Part shown: in pieces, positions 25,240 to 37,146 of the stretch
Position numbering within the stretch: position 1 is the stretch's first letter
Layout of the letters: each line of letters begins with the position of its first letter
From: Podospora pseudocomata
Taxonomy: Eukaryota; Ascomycota; Sordariomycetes; Sordariales; Podosporaceae
DNA length: 64,000 bases
Assembly: GCF_035222375.1 (NCBI RefSeq)
Contig: NC_085888.1
Coordinates: forward strand, 2,914,001-2,978,000
Direction of reading: 5' to 3'
Made by a program: the position numbers and the translations under genes
The notes under the pieces: model-generated
Databases searched by the model: none
Seen by the model: the letters and a program-made list of their open reading frames with translations, nothing else
Told to the model about the DNA's origin: nothing

Positions 25240-25626
25240 ATGAAGGTTGTTGTTGTGATTATATGTTGTGGAGTTCTTATGCTGTCGTTGTCCGCCCGGA
25301 CGCCGAGGCCGGCGCCGGAAGCCACTGCGATAATAGATAAGATATCCGAGACCAGCACTTTAGAAGGTGCTCTTGGCTATCTGGTATCGAGTTCGAATGA
25401 CCACTTTGAACAACCCAATTTCTGGTTTTCTCCTGTCGACCAGCTTGTAGATGGATATAGTTCTGACGGCAATGCATTGCAAATCATGGTCTATGCCGTC
25501 AACCCCGTAAATCAATGCGCATCGAAGGAGTCAGAAACGCCAATTAATTCATGTGTAACTTGGGATCGTCCCGACCACGCGGTCAAATCCGGGACGGGTG
25601 CAGCAGCCCAAACCCACCAGCATTGA
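25240..25626 (+). CDS. Candidate small secreted protein, 128 aa
   Basis: Starts at ATG 25240 with a strong signal-peptide pattern: Lys2 followed by a hydrophobic core (VVVVIICCGVLMLSLSA) and a polar, Pro-rich stretch. The mature part is about 110 aa with two Cys (NQC, NSC) and no known domain. The frame ends at TGA 25624-25626. No homologue is recognised, and an intron near the 3' end cannot be excluded. It lies alone in a non-coding region, so an accidental ORF is possible. Confidence 0.3.
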   Translation: MKVVVVIICCGVLMLSLSARTPRPAPEATAIIDKISETSTLEGALGYLVSSSNDHFEQPNFWFSPVDQLVDGYSSDGNALQIMVYAVNPVNQCASKESETPINSCVTWDRPDHAVKSGTGAAAQTHQH

Positions 25627-27265
25627 CATCATCTTGTCATTCCTCACCACGGTGAGCTCCACCAAATGTTACACAGCACAAGAGGTGAGTGAATCGGCTG
25701 CAAGGAAGAGCCTCATATATCGAATGTCACTCTGAGGATCTCGATGCTGAAGCAACTCAACCGGAGATTGAGTGAGAAGTGATCTTCACTCCCACACTCG
25801 CTCCGCGTGACCGTCCAGACACCGCTGTGCCCGTTTTACAGGCATCGAGATCTTCAAAAAACGGTCGCCGAGTTTCTTCGCCAGGGTAAAGAGTTCTGGC
25901 ACATGAGTCTTTAAGGCATCAAAGCGGCATCACCGAAAGCCACACTCGGGCACCATGAACCCGAAGAACGGAAATGCTTCTCGAAGAGGGATGGAAGTGA
26001 TTCAGATTCATCGCTTGGGCGCATCTGATCACGAAGAGTTGAACTAGGTGAAGCGTAACAGAAACGAAAGCTGCCCTAACAAGCAAAAAGCGCCGAGGGA
26101 CCACAACAGCCAAGCCTTAAAATGAAGCCGTCGTCAACACCCCTTGCTGTTCGCCGCTCAGGCCTCGAGTGTTGGTTAGACTTCCAAAGCCCTTCTGGAA
26201 GGCCCGAGAGTGGTGATAGCAGGGGCATTAGCTTCACTTGCACCGTTTCCGGAAGGTGAGCCTTTACATCCCATTGGTCCCAAACTGTCGAGCTAGGGAA
26301 GACAGGGGTTCCTCGAGGCTCTCTGGCGCCTTGGTGTTTGGTGTCAAAACATCTTCAGGGGGAGATAAAATAAAATAATAGGGAGAATGAAATTATTGGG
26401 ACCGTTTTCTTGAATTTATTTTATTTTACTTTTATTTTGTCACAAGATCACAAGCTTCTCCATCACTCCACCCTCATTTCTTTCGTCTCAGATTGCCGGC
26501 AAGCCCTACGTCAAGGGGAGTGGGGTGGCACACACCACTGCCTTGGGCCTCACACATGAACCACGTGGATTTTGGATGCTGAGGTCATTGATGATAACGG
26601 TACCTTTGACGGTGTATACAGGTGACAAGCAAATGAATGAGAGACAGGAAATAAGTGGTGTGCTAATGAATTGAGGTGGTGTTGAGCATTGCTGAGCGAC
26701 TTCCTCGGCCATAACTGATGCTTCACGTGTCTCGGTGCACCTTCCCGGAGTTGCACCGCTTGAATGGGAGGCTCTTTCCCTTGCTCCGATGCCACAGCTC
26801 GGCCGCCCAATCACCCCGCCTTTTGGGAACTGTCAGCTGTCAACCAACTTCAAGCACGCGACCACCCCTCTGACGTAGATGTTCCCCATCGACGATGATA
26901 CTCGAAAGAGTCAATTCCTCTGGCGGCAGTCATCCAGTACGAAGTACCGGTATGCCGAAACTAGTCCCAAGGTGACTGTGGTCCTCTCACCATACTGCTG
27001 AAACGCATGTGTTCTTGATCGTGTTGTATTCGTGAGCATTGTGCCATGTATTCATATGTGCTTATGCTAGATCGTGATCTGATAGGGCATCAAATCATTA
27101 CCTACCTGTCTATCCCAAAGTTGCTCCGGAACGCCGCCCAATGTAGTTGGCCAGTCATGCCGGGTATCAACAAGCTTCTGATGGACCAGTCAACTCCAAG
27201 TAAACAAAATAGCCACCCAGTTGTCAATTCTCGTTTCTCGGTATGCCTTTATCGTCCCTTAGGTA
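25627..27265. other. Intergenic region, no gene seen
   Basis: No ORF with coding character. An A/T-rich low-complexity segment (TAAAATAAAATAA and TTTATTTTATTTTAC types) lies at 26365-26440. Confidence 0.45.
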
Positions 27266-29065
27266 TCAGACTTTGGAGTCCTGAGAAGCGACGGTGCTCG
27301 AGTTTGCCCTCTTCTCCGGTCCGTTGGCTGCAACTCTCTCTGTGCCTGGGCCCTCGGCGGAGGGATTCCTCAGAAGAGGGAATTTGCAGACGCAATTGTA
27401 GAGACCAACTATCCCGGACAGGGCACAGCAAATGACCCAAAGCACGCGAAGAGCATCGATGATGGCTTTCCGGCAGTTGGGATCCCGCTTGATCTCTTCA
27501 ATCATTCTCAAGATTTCTTCAGAGTTCATCTCCCCGCCTACCTGCCGGAGCCTCTGGTTCATGGTGTAGCTGAAGACAGTTGTGCCAATGGCAATACCAA
27601 GACACATTCCAGCCGACCTGGCCTGTAAGCCCATGGCAATTGCATGGCCGTTCAGTTCACGCTTTGTCGCCGCGAGAAGCGAAACATTGAGCGCTGCCAT
27701 CAAGATGCCTGCCGCCAAACCAACACCGCAGTTGACGATGACCAACCATGGCAAAGGGGTGTTGTCGTCCATGAACCACAGAAGGCCGAGTGAGAGAACA
27801 GCTAATGGCCAGCCTACCGAGACAGCCTCCCGGATTCGATTCGTCCGACGCATCACCAAGCCGCACACCAGGGCCGCAATGGGTATGCTCACTGTTTCTG
27901 GAAGGACTGCGACGCTGGTTTCCATCTTACTACAGCCCCGCACACCTTCCCAGAAGAGGACGAGATGGAACAAGAGTATGTTCAGACAGATGCCGCAGAC
28001 CGTCAGGCCGAGGATGGCTGAGACGGTGACATGCTTGCTGAAAATCTCGGGCCGGAACATTGGGCGCCTCGCAAAGAACCGTTGATGGACCGCCAGTGTC
28101 GCCAACCCAATGACGCCCGATGCTAACGGTACCAAAGCCTGGACGGATATCCACGGGAAAAGCGTCGGAGCCATGACAAATGGCGAGAGGAATGACAGGG
28201 CAGACGGGATGAATATTCCGATACCGATCCAGTCGACACTTTTCAGGCTTTTTCGAATGCCTAGCTCAGGTCTGTCAAACCCGAGCAGGAATGCCAGACC
28301 GATAGCAGAGATGACAAGCAGCGGAAGGTTCATGAAGAACAACATTCTCTATTGACATGTTAGCCACTGACAGGCTCGCATCCCGCACGATACATACCCA
28401 AGATTTGAGCCTGATGTATGCCGTTCCGATGATTGGTCCGCAGGCAAGACCGATAGCGGTGACAGCATTTTGGGTTGCCAGCCAGATGGCTCGATCCTGG
28501 ATAGGCACGAGGTCGGTCAGGATAATAGCAGAGAGAACCGAGCCGGCGTTGGCAAATCCTTGAAAAGCACGGCCGGCAAGAAGGACGGCGATACTGTTTG
28601 CCGTTCCAGCGATGACTGTCCCGGCGGCTGCAAAAGTCAACACTAGCAGAAACGCTGGCTTTCTTCCGACGACATGGGAGATTTCTGCAACGGGTTGTTG
28701 GAAGATGGTGGCGCTCAGGTAGTATATGGTGCCCATGGAAAACACTTCCGTTCTCGTCGCGTTCAAGTCTCTCGCAATATCCTATGTTTTGCTGTTAGTC
28801 TTGCGGTGCTGGAGTCAACACAGGGAAGAGTCCCTACCGGCACGGCCACAGCTACCGAGGTCATGTCAAGATGAACAACGAACTGTATCAGGAGAAGAAA
28901 CAGGAATATCGCCGCACGCCGTGTGCGAGAAACACGGCGGTGTCCCGGTTCCCCATCCTGCGTAGGCGTCGCAGCCATGATTGAGGCCGCTGTTGATTTG
29001 AGCATAACAATGGAACCTCGGCCGGAGAACGGCTCCGTCTGACTTGATGGAGATTCCTTATCCAT
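27266..29065 (-). CDS. MFS transporter, probable 14-TM DHA2-type drug/proton antiporter
   Basis: Predicted plasma or vacuolar membrane carrier that exports small molecules using the proton gradient (family knowledge; substrate unknown). Exons 29065-28838, 28781-28398 and 28348-27266 join in frame with GT-AG introns to 564 aa. About 50 cytosolic residues precede TM1 (FLFLLLIQFVVHLDMTSVAV). Motif A is HVVGRKPAFLLVL between TM2 and TM3, and motif C is ACGPIIGTAYIRLKSW followed by RMLFFMNLPL, the layout seen in Azr1/DHA2-like proteins. Later segments include ILGLTVCGICLNILLFHLVL and a last TM before a ~40-residue polar tail. Divergent from the TLC-like gene, 1.07 kb apart; no biosynthetic cluster genes are next to it, so detoxification or efflux is only inferred. 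Confidence 0.88.
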
Positions 29066-30135
29066 AGTGGCGGACTTACCTGCCTGTTACCTTGATGGTC
29101 GAAATATGGTTCTTGAGGCGCAACCAAGGGCGGAAGGCGTACCATGGAAACCAGAAACTCAATTCAATCTCGTATTGACAGAGACACGCCTTTGTATAAG
29201 AAGGCTACTTCCTCCTGTGTCGACCTGGTCCCAACAATGCAAACAACACGAGAAATTACTGGATTACTTGGTTTTGAAGCTGACTTGGGGTTGGAACCTA
29301 ATCGGAAGATCGATGGAGCTAGCAGCGATATCCGATGCTTCCCATTGCCTGCGGATCTGGGCTAGCAACAGCCACTCTGGCGGCTTTCAAGACCCGGCCG
29401 GTCATGGACTATTGAGCACCGGACAATTGCGCGTGGCTGTGGGATGGATACGCCAGTGACGCCCAATCAAGAGGTTCCGATTTTGTTGGGTGGGGGTACC
29501 CTTCCACGAGAATACGTCCGTCTGATATTTCATTGTTTACTTATGATCTTGAGGGCAACTGAGCCTGATCTGAAGAAGTCATCAGCTCGATCCGATCTAA
29601 TCACATGAGACAGCATACTGCTATATCCGGGGCACTTTTGCCACGGGATAGTAGACTGCCAGCTGAGCCGCCATTCAGTACAAGAGAGCTATCTTGAGAA
29701 TCATCTTCATCGTTCAGTGGACCTCCAGACTACAACGACAACAACAAACCCACACAGCACCGAACTTCTTGTTTCCGGGCGTAACTCTAATAGGTCGTAT
29801 TGCTTTCCGAGCCGCCAAAGCCTCGTGTTTCCGCCGCTTGCTTGACCGCCAGGGTTCTCACCTTGCGTCTTGTCCACACCTTGATGAGTCTCCGGTCAAC
29901 ACTTGACCACACTTGATCATCCCACTTGACTGCGATCTTTCCACGTTGAAGGAAAGAGTGCAATTCTTCGACCCGGGCTCTTTTATCCCACGTCTAGGGT
30001 GTCTCGAACCGATTTCATCGAAGATATCAACGCTACAGCTCGCTCTTCATCAACCATCTCTCTACTCTTCTTTACCTTCTCCCCTTCTATTCTCTTATAC
30101 TCTTTGATCCAAAGGTGCATGACTCGTCCTTTACC
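29066..30135. other. Divergent promoter region
   Basis: Separates the MFS gene from the TLC-like gene. ORFs crossing it (for example 29067-29459) have no coding character. The last ~200 bases are C/T-rich, with long pyrimidine tracts before the downstream ATG. Confidence 0.5.
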
Positions 30136-32091
30136 ATGGATCCAAACGCCACGTGCACAAACAACCGACCAGAGGTTCCGTTCATACCGTTCCTCGCCGG
30201 CTTAACGGCTTGGGCCCTGGTCAGATACGTTCTGGAAGGCATCGTCAAGCGGTTCAACCCCAAGTTCGACAAATTTCTTCGAGAGGACATCCGTCGCAGG
30301 TACAACTTCTACTTCAGCACTTGGCTGGGCACCATCGCCAAGGTCATCTCGGTTGTCTCATGCACAGCAGCCCTGGCGAGCACCCCGGCCGAGGGGGACC
30401 TTTACGGGCTTGTGCGTCCACTCAACACAGCGGAACAATGGTGCTGGGGTTGCCGGGCAGTCCTCTACATCCAGGAGCTGCCAGACCTGAGCTCTGTGCC
30501 CGAGTTGGTTATCCATCACATCCTTAGTATCGTTGCGATGTGTACCATCCTGGCCTACAGCGCTCCTCGTCGTCCGCTCTACCTCATGTGGGCCAGTCTC
30601 TGGAACGAGTTTCTCGGCAATGCCAGACGGTTGTTCAAGCTCCACGGTGTCATGGCGCCTCGTCTGGCGTGGTGGATGGCTGCTGTCAACTGCTTCCTCG
30701 TATGGGCCTTACGGATAACAGCTGCTGTTGTGTCAATTGTTTGGACCCTTCAGAGCAACACTTATGGAGTGTGCCTGTTCGTCACGATTGGCTCGATACT
30801 GGTGTACATTTTGTACATGGTCCAATTCACAACGTGGGAGCTTGGCAGGTTTAGGGTTATCAACCTTGACATGACCCGCCCGGCGAGGTTCATCATTGCA
30901 GACAAATGGAGCATCCACCTTTTGGGCGTGATCATGGGTGTTGGGCTGGCCTTGACGGAGCTTTCCGCGCTTGTGATCTACGGGTCCAGCTCTGGGTACA
31001 CAAGCTCCAAGGAGGAGCTGCACAGCATTGCCTGGGTTGCTCTCCAGGCTGCTGGTGCTGGGCTTTTGGGGTCTTATGTTACTTTTCCCATCTTTCGGTT
31101 TACCATCCCCTCGGCTGCTACGTCACAGGAGGAAGGTGAGGAGCCAGCTACTCCAAAGGCTGCTCTTCGACTTTCCCTTATTGGCGGCATCATCTCTGCC
31201 GGGTCAACGGTTGTGTTCACCCCCACCCTCGAGCCGACGGTCGACCGTGCTGCGTTTTTGGCCTGCATGGGGTTGAGTCTTCCGTTGATGATTTCCATCT
31301 TTCGCTTCGGTCAGGCGTTTTCCACACCCGCCGCCGCTTCTCTCGAGACGAATCATGCACCTCTGGATGAGAAGCTTGTCGATGTCGCCGACGAGGGAAT
31401 CGCGACTGAGCCTGGAGTGTTTCCCCCCAAAATGGTCAATGCTGCGGCCCATGGGGTGTTGTTTCTCGGCGTCGCTTCTGCGCTCTGTGTGAGCCCGCCG
31501 CCTTCGCCTCTGGCGGTCAAGGGGTTCTCGAGCTTTGTTCTGGCGATGATGGCGGGTGTTGAGCTGGGTAATCGTTGCGAGGGGAGGCACCGGAGGTTTT
31601 TGCACAGGTTATTTCCTATGCTTCAGGCTGGGGTTGGGATTGGGTATCAGGCTTGGTGTGTCGTTGTTGAGGGGGAAAAGGGGGGGATGTTTGTCTTGGG
31701 GGTGTATTTGGTTTGCTTTGGGGTTGTGGTGGTTATGATGCCGGTTGTGGTGAGGTTTTTCGAGGGGTTGTGGGCGAAGGGGAAGGCAAAAGGGGAAAAG
31801 AAGAAGAAGAATAAGGGGTGGGATTTGAAGGTTGTTAGCGTTGGTTCGGGGTTGGCTTTGGTTGTGATGTTGGTTTTGGGGGAGTATATGGGTTGGTGTA
31901 GTATGGCTGGGGAGCCGGTGGTGATGGCTGTGGGACAGGGGGACAAGTTGGGGGAGGTTGTGAAGGAGGTTGTGAGGGGTAAGGGAGAGGGCGCGGTTGG
32001 GTCGTGGGGTGTGGTTGCTAGTTGGCCCATGGTTGCTAGTGTGCTTGGGGCGACGGTGCTGCCGGTGGTGATGGTGCAGGCTGTTGGGTGA
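30136..32091 (+). CDS. Polytopic membrane protein with TLC-like (TRAM/LAG1/CLN8) region
   Basis: Single-exon frame. The first ATG in frame is 30136 in the context ACCATGG, giving 651 aa; the frame is open upstream only to a GTG. The N-terminal half matches the TLC pattern: a Lys/Arg-rich loop (RFNPKFDKFLREDIRRRYNF), a TM, a luminal loop with Trp/Cys (TAEQWCWGCRAVL), the core ELVIHHILSIVAM and then NEFLGNARRLFKLHG. TLC proteins include ceramide synthases and lipid-handling ER proteins, but the ceramide-synthase Lag1 motif is not seen. The C-terminal half adds about eight hydrophobic segments, a Lys-rich loop (GKAKGEKKKKNKGW) and a hydrophobic end. About 13-15 TMs in total. From about 31620 the codons become strongly G/T-biased. 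TLC assignment is from pattern only. Confidence 0.72.
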   Translation: MDPNATCTNNRPEVPFIPFLAGLTAWALVRYVLEGIVKRFNPKFDKFLREDIRRRYNFYFSTWLGTIAKVISVVSCTAALASTPAEGDLYGLVRPLNTAEQWCWGCRAVLYIQELPDLSSVPELVIHHILSIVAMCTILAYSAPRRPLYLMWASLWNEFLGNARRLFKLHGVMAPRLAWWMAAVNCFLVWALRITAAVVSIVWTLQSNTYGVCLFVTIGSILVYILYMVQFTTWELGRFRVINLDMTRPARFIIADKWSIHLLGVIMGVGLALTELSALVIYGSSSGYTSSKEELHSIAWVALQAAGAGLLGSYVTFPIFRFTIPSAATSQEEGEEPATPKAALRLSLIGGIISAGSTVVFTPTLEPTVDRAAFLACMGLSLPLMISIFRFGQAFSTPAAASLETNHAPLDEKLVDVADEGIATEPGVFPPKMVNAAAHGVLFLGVASALCVSPPPSPLAVKGFSSFVLAMMAGVELGNRCEGRHRRFLHRLFPMLQAGVGIGYQAWCVVVEGEKGGMFVLGVYLVCFGVVVVMMPVVVRFFEGLWAKGKAKGEKKKKNKGWDLKVVSVGSGLALVVMLVLGEYMGWCSMAGEPVVMAVGQGDKLGEVVKEVVRGKGEGAVGSWGVVASWPMVASVLGATVLPVVMVQAVG

Positions 32092-35000
32092 GAGTTTGAT
32101 TGGGGGCATGGGTATGGAAATCTGTTTTCTTTCTTTGGTTTGAAGGAGTTTGGCGTTGGGAGCAGGGTGGTGGTGGGAGGTATACGTCTTGGGGACATGA
32201 TTATCATGAGGATTTACAAGGATTACCTACGATCTATGAAATGGGTTACTGGCATTTATGGGAAGGATAATCTCCACGGAGTTTAGGGGTATATGGGAGG
32301 GTTATTCTTTTGATAAAAGCAGGTAGCTCTATATCTAGGTAGTGGTGGTAATCTAATTTTGCAGGCTGAAAAGCCGTAAAGGCCAAAGTATCCTGGGAGT
32401 TGTGTTGAAGTTGGGCATGATGATCTTAAGTGGGTGTTTCGACGTGAAGACACATACTTGGTATTCCCTTTTCCATCAGATTTTGTTGTCATCAATTCTG
32501 TGCCTGCTGTGTCTTTTTGGGGATGATTTTATCCCTATCTTGATTAAGGCATCTGTGCTTATCTTTTCCGATCTATAGAACGTTTGTGACACTTTTTCTG
32601 CGGTACTTGGTAATCTCATTAGGTACAGGGGGTAGTGGTAGGCAAGGTATATTAATGAAGAGGGGATGAATTGTGTTGTCTTCAAGCCATAATACTCTCT
32701 GTCTCCTTTGATGTTCTCCCGTCAACCTACCTCACTTGCTTCTATATGGGGTACCCAATAGCTCATGTCTCCATCTCCGACCTGGCATAGTTTTTGTTTA
32801 CTTGCACCGTCAAAGAACATAAAAGGCTTGACTGGATAGCATGCGCCATGTCATCGTTCTTCTGTCTAACGTTTAACCACTCTTGGTAGTCATAGCGATG
32901 AGGACCCCCCTTTCTTTAAGCCACTCACCCCTTTTCAGCCCTTTGAGAGGTGTTGACATGTAGTTCTCACTAAGACATCAGACTTCAGTCTTTTGCAACC
33001 ACCACAACTATGCATATTTCTGATCTCTCGGACTTTGATGGACGAGCACGTTGCGAGTAAAAAGATGAAGACTGTTGCTGGGAATAAAGACCTTTAAAGT
33101 TAGGCAGTGTGCCTTCGAAGACAGTTCATAAGGCTTAAGCATGTATGAATAGGCCTTTGGAGATAGTTAAGAGAGTCGCTGAGGTGGTCGGTGGTGTTTC
33201 CGTTGTCTTTCTAGGTCTTGATCCCATACTACGGTCTCTATCATTTTGTCCACAACGTGGTAAGTCTACATACCTCCCTGCATAGGTACGCATGAGGATC
33301 ATTATCTCACCTAGCATCTTCCGGCAACCCAGAACTTGCATATTTTTCTGGACTCGTTTCTCCGACTCCCCGTTTGCTTGTTCCTTAATGCTCACTTTAT
33401 CAGCACTCAGAGACTTCCGGGGCGTTGATCAGCCGAAAGGGAACAACGACCCCCTCCTGCCACGATACACAAACAGTCAGCCAACCAATCGTCAACAGGA
33501 TAGGTGGTAGGTCAGTCAGATCAGGCCAGGCTGCCACGGTAAACCAGGCCGCCACAACTCTGACCTCTTAGTCAGTTTACCACCCTCACCTCACCAAACC
33601 CTTCATTCAGTCTAAACTAAGACATCCTCGATTCAAGACACCACCATCCAACCCAACCCACGAGGACAGTGAGGGATAAACATCGACCCTGAATCATCCC
33701 ATGCAACCTCCATTGTGAGCTCAGTAAAGGGCGGTGGTCATCACATTTCACATCAACAACACCACAAGAACAGCATCAATAGCCGTAAATAACCCATCAC
33801 ATACCAGATCCCGCGGCAGAAGCGTCAATCGTCGTCAAGCGGCTACCAAAAGGGAGCAGCTCCCTACAGTACAATCGGGCACGGCTTTCAACCCCCCGCC
33901 GTCCAATCCCCGTTTCAAAACTCACCTCGTGATGTCTTTTGACGAGAGGCCCCGCCGCCTTGCCGCCCCCTCCCCCCCTCTGCGCCTCACGATTGACTTT
34001 TTGGCCCGCCCAAAAATACCAGCACAAATTTGTTTGTGTCATGAAGGCCCTATTGTTACCGGGAGATCATATCAAGGCCAGCCAGATTATAGGCCTTGAT
34101 TACAAGAACCATTTGCTGCTGGGTTGAGGATTGTGTAGCATAAGGGCGTTTACATTAGCACCACCATTTCCGTTTCAGCCCCGAAAACCGTCATGCCATC
34201 GAGGTTGTTGTTCGTCATACAATGAGGGGTGCAGCCAAAAAATGGGGGAAGAGAGGAGAGCTAAGCGCCGAACCAAAGAGTCGGGAACTGCGTCCTGAAC
34301 ATCATCCTCCCCCTTTCTTTCCCCCTCAAAATCTCACAAGACTACCACACCCACTTCACTGCCGAATGTAAAGCTCGGTATACCAACTTGACCATTTGGT
34401 AGGTGTAATTCTTCCGTAAAAGGGTGATTATCCCATCTTTTTGGCCCATAAACGGAAGCCCAGCCGACTTGACACCCCCCCAAAGGTGAGTTGCAATGTC
34501 TTTGTCGGTCATGGCGATAGGTGGTGGTGGCCATCCTCACACCGAGAGTGTGGTGTGTAGTAGTAGCAGTAGTAGTATATAGCGTAGTGGTGTGCTGAGT
34601 GGTTCTTCAACAATAGGCATTGTTGAAAGATGCATGTTTCAGTCACCCACCATCTCACCTTCCACTTCCACAGACCACGTGAAGGACTCATTGAGGCACT
34701 TCAACCTTGATATTTGCCAACCGTTCCCAGCCCCCCAAAACGGTAAAAAATGGCGACATCAAGCGGCGCAATCCCCCCTTCCCCCTCATGAGTGCCGTTC
34801 ACCTTCGGTTCTTGCCCCCCCACGCCGGCGCATTGTTCTCACCACCTACCTAAGCCAGCAGCGAGGTGCGGGTAGGTGACGGGTGACCGGTTGCGTGGTG
34901 TGAGAGGTTTGCGGCAAGGCGCGGGCACGGCTGGCTTGTGCAACACAACAGCCATTCCAGCAAATAGGGAGTCTTGCCGGTCGACTAGTTCTCACCACCC

Positions 35001-36711
35001 TCCATTACAAGTTCAATAGTAAACCCCCTTCACAAGTCCGGGATAGAGCCTAGGAACCAGCTGGTTGGGATAGCGCTCTCTGAGAAAAAGATGAAGTTCC
35101 CTGCAGATATCTATTCTCTTTGACTGTGATGAGAAATAGATGATGCCATCATCTCATCTTGGCCCCCTGCCTTTCTTGGCTTATGGGTTGACGGAAGGGG
35201 TTTGGAGGCCCTGGTACCTACTCTTTGCAGTCTCAATCATGAAGCCGAATACCTTCTCGTTGGCTCACCGCTGAGGAGGCGAAACGCATTCCGCGGTTCT
35301 GGTCGTGATATCAAAGTCTCCCATGGTCCAGGTCCAAACAACCCCTGCCACCAAAACCATGGTTCCCCGCCCTCGCATCATCTCCTTCCCCGCGTCTTCA
35401 GTTATTGCCACGCGCGTCCGCGACAGTCGACAGGCGGACGCGCATGATGGAAAACGAAACTCATGACCTCGCTGGTAAATCGCCCGACCAGGCTGACCCA
35501 GCGAGGATTCATGACCACCAGCAAGGGCCGAGAGGATTCATCAGCAACGACATTTCCGAGGTATCCAGATCCGCAACCGCACCAGCCAAGTCCCGTTCCG
35601 CAAAGGAAGAGGCGTGTGTAGGTCTTCAACAAACTGCGTGTGTCTTCTTCTGACCACAAAGTTGATATTGGCGGCAACCAGAAATGGATTGCGATCATCG
35701 AGTGGATGATACCGGCATTGTCGTACATAGCTTACTTACATACATGCCATGTAAGTGATGCTTGCATCGCAGACGCCATGTCCGCTTCTTCATGACTTTC
35801 CCCAGTCCACTCACAAGCATCACACATCCCCCGGGTGACTCGCACCGCCATATTGTGTATGCCGGATAAATGAACAAACAGTGATCTAGGGTCCAGTAAA
35901 GACCCCGCTGAGGCTGTCCAGCTGCTTGCCCAGCCCCTAACAAGCCGGCAGTCCCTCCCACTAAATGGCCTCAGAGACTCCTAATAACATTTAACCGGCC
36001 ATTTAGCCTGCGGGAGATGGGTGCGCCTCAGCCTTCGGTTGCTGCACTACACCACCACCATCTGCATATCAGATGGCATTCCCATGTCATGACAGAAGAA
36101 ACGAGAGCGGTCAAGGTCTTGCATAGGCGCGATATTCCTGAGAAAAAAAATCGTCAGATGGTTATGCTAAGCCGATCACTCGGCACAGGATGTCCGGTCC
36201 TTGCAATGAGAATCTTCCGGTGACCAGGCGGTTGCGGGCACGTAATGCATGGATATGCCGAGTCAGGGAAGGTGGGATGAATGAAAAAGGAGAAGATAAA
36301 ATAAATAAAATAAAAGAGATGAAAAGAAGGTCCCATAACGGGACAGTTACGGTACTTGGCTGTGCCTCAGCTCGGTCTGGGACTGACTGTTGGTGTCGGT
36401 GCCAGGAAACTGTAACCCTCTTGCGTAGGGCTGTCGAGTACGAGAATCATGGCCTGGCGAAAGGGTTAATGCTTCACGTATAGAAGCTTTATTCTGATTC
36501 GTCGCCAGTGGTCGGTCGTAATTGGTCCATATGGAAGGTAAGGGTGAGGCAAAGACTGGCAACAGTCACATTCACCCTCCTGGAAACATGTCCCAATGGG
36601 ACGTCTCAATCCCACTCTATGTTATCCTGTCACGCCTGTGTAAGCTGAAGGCCTCTGGATAGTGGGCTTGTTGGTCTGACCACCCACCGGGAACTCACAA
36701 ATCACAATCGA
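32092..36711. other. First part of a long gene-poor stretch
   Basis: No ORF with coding character, domain or consistent splice pattern. Both strands carry many short overlapping frames. Pyrimidine-rich tracts occur near 33540-33660 and 33900-33990. No RIP-like AT enrichment is visible. Confidence 0.4.
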
Positions 36712-37146
36712 CTACCGGAACAAAAAGGAACGGTCCGAGGCAGAGACACCCTGTCTCCCTAGCTTCACCGGAGTATTGGCGATATGATGATAATCTGAGA
36801 TGTGATCCGCTGGTTGAGACAAGTGTGTTACGGTGAAAGGAGCCCTCGATGTCAGCAATCTATCCCGCGCGATGTAGAGAAGCCCATACACGTTGTAGTG
36901 ACTTGTCATCTGGTCAAATCGTAGGGCTGGGCTTGGTCGATCTTGCGGCACGATTCTGGAATCAATATCGATCATGTACTCGGTATCGGTGAGAGCGTCG
37001 CGTGAGCAACAGAGCTGGAGAGGGGTTGGAACAGGGGTTCCACGACAGAAGCCATTCTGTCTATCATTCCGGATTTTGAGATTTTGGCGGTGACAAGCAG
37101 TTATGCCTTGCATCACGTAGACGACTTGATGATTATTCCCAGTCAT
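36712..37146 (-). CDS. Doubtful ORF, 144 aa
   Basis: Open from ATG 37146 to a stop at 36712. The composition is mixed and protein-like (for example DTEYMIDIDSRIVPQ and MTSHYNVYGLLYIARD), but no domain is recognised and an ORF lies opposite upstream. It may be a remnant together with the minus-strand frames at 37551-38167. Confidence 0.15.
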   Translation of the reverse strand: MTGNNHQVVYVMQGITACHRQNLKIRNDRQNGFCRGTPVPTPLQLCCSRDALTDTEYMIDIDSRIVPQDRPSPALRFDQMTSHYNVYGLLYIARDRLLTSRAPFTVTHLSQPADHISDYHHIANTPVKLGRQGVSASDRSFLFR

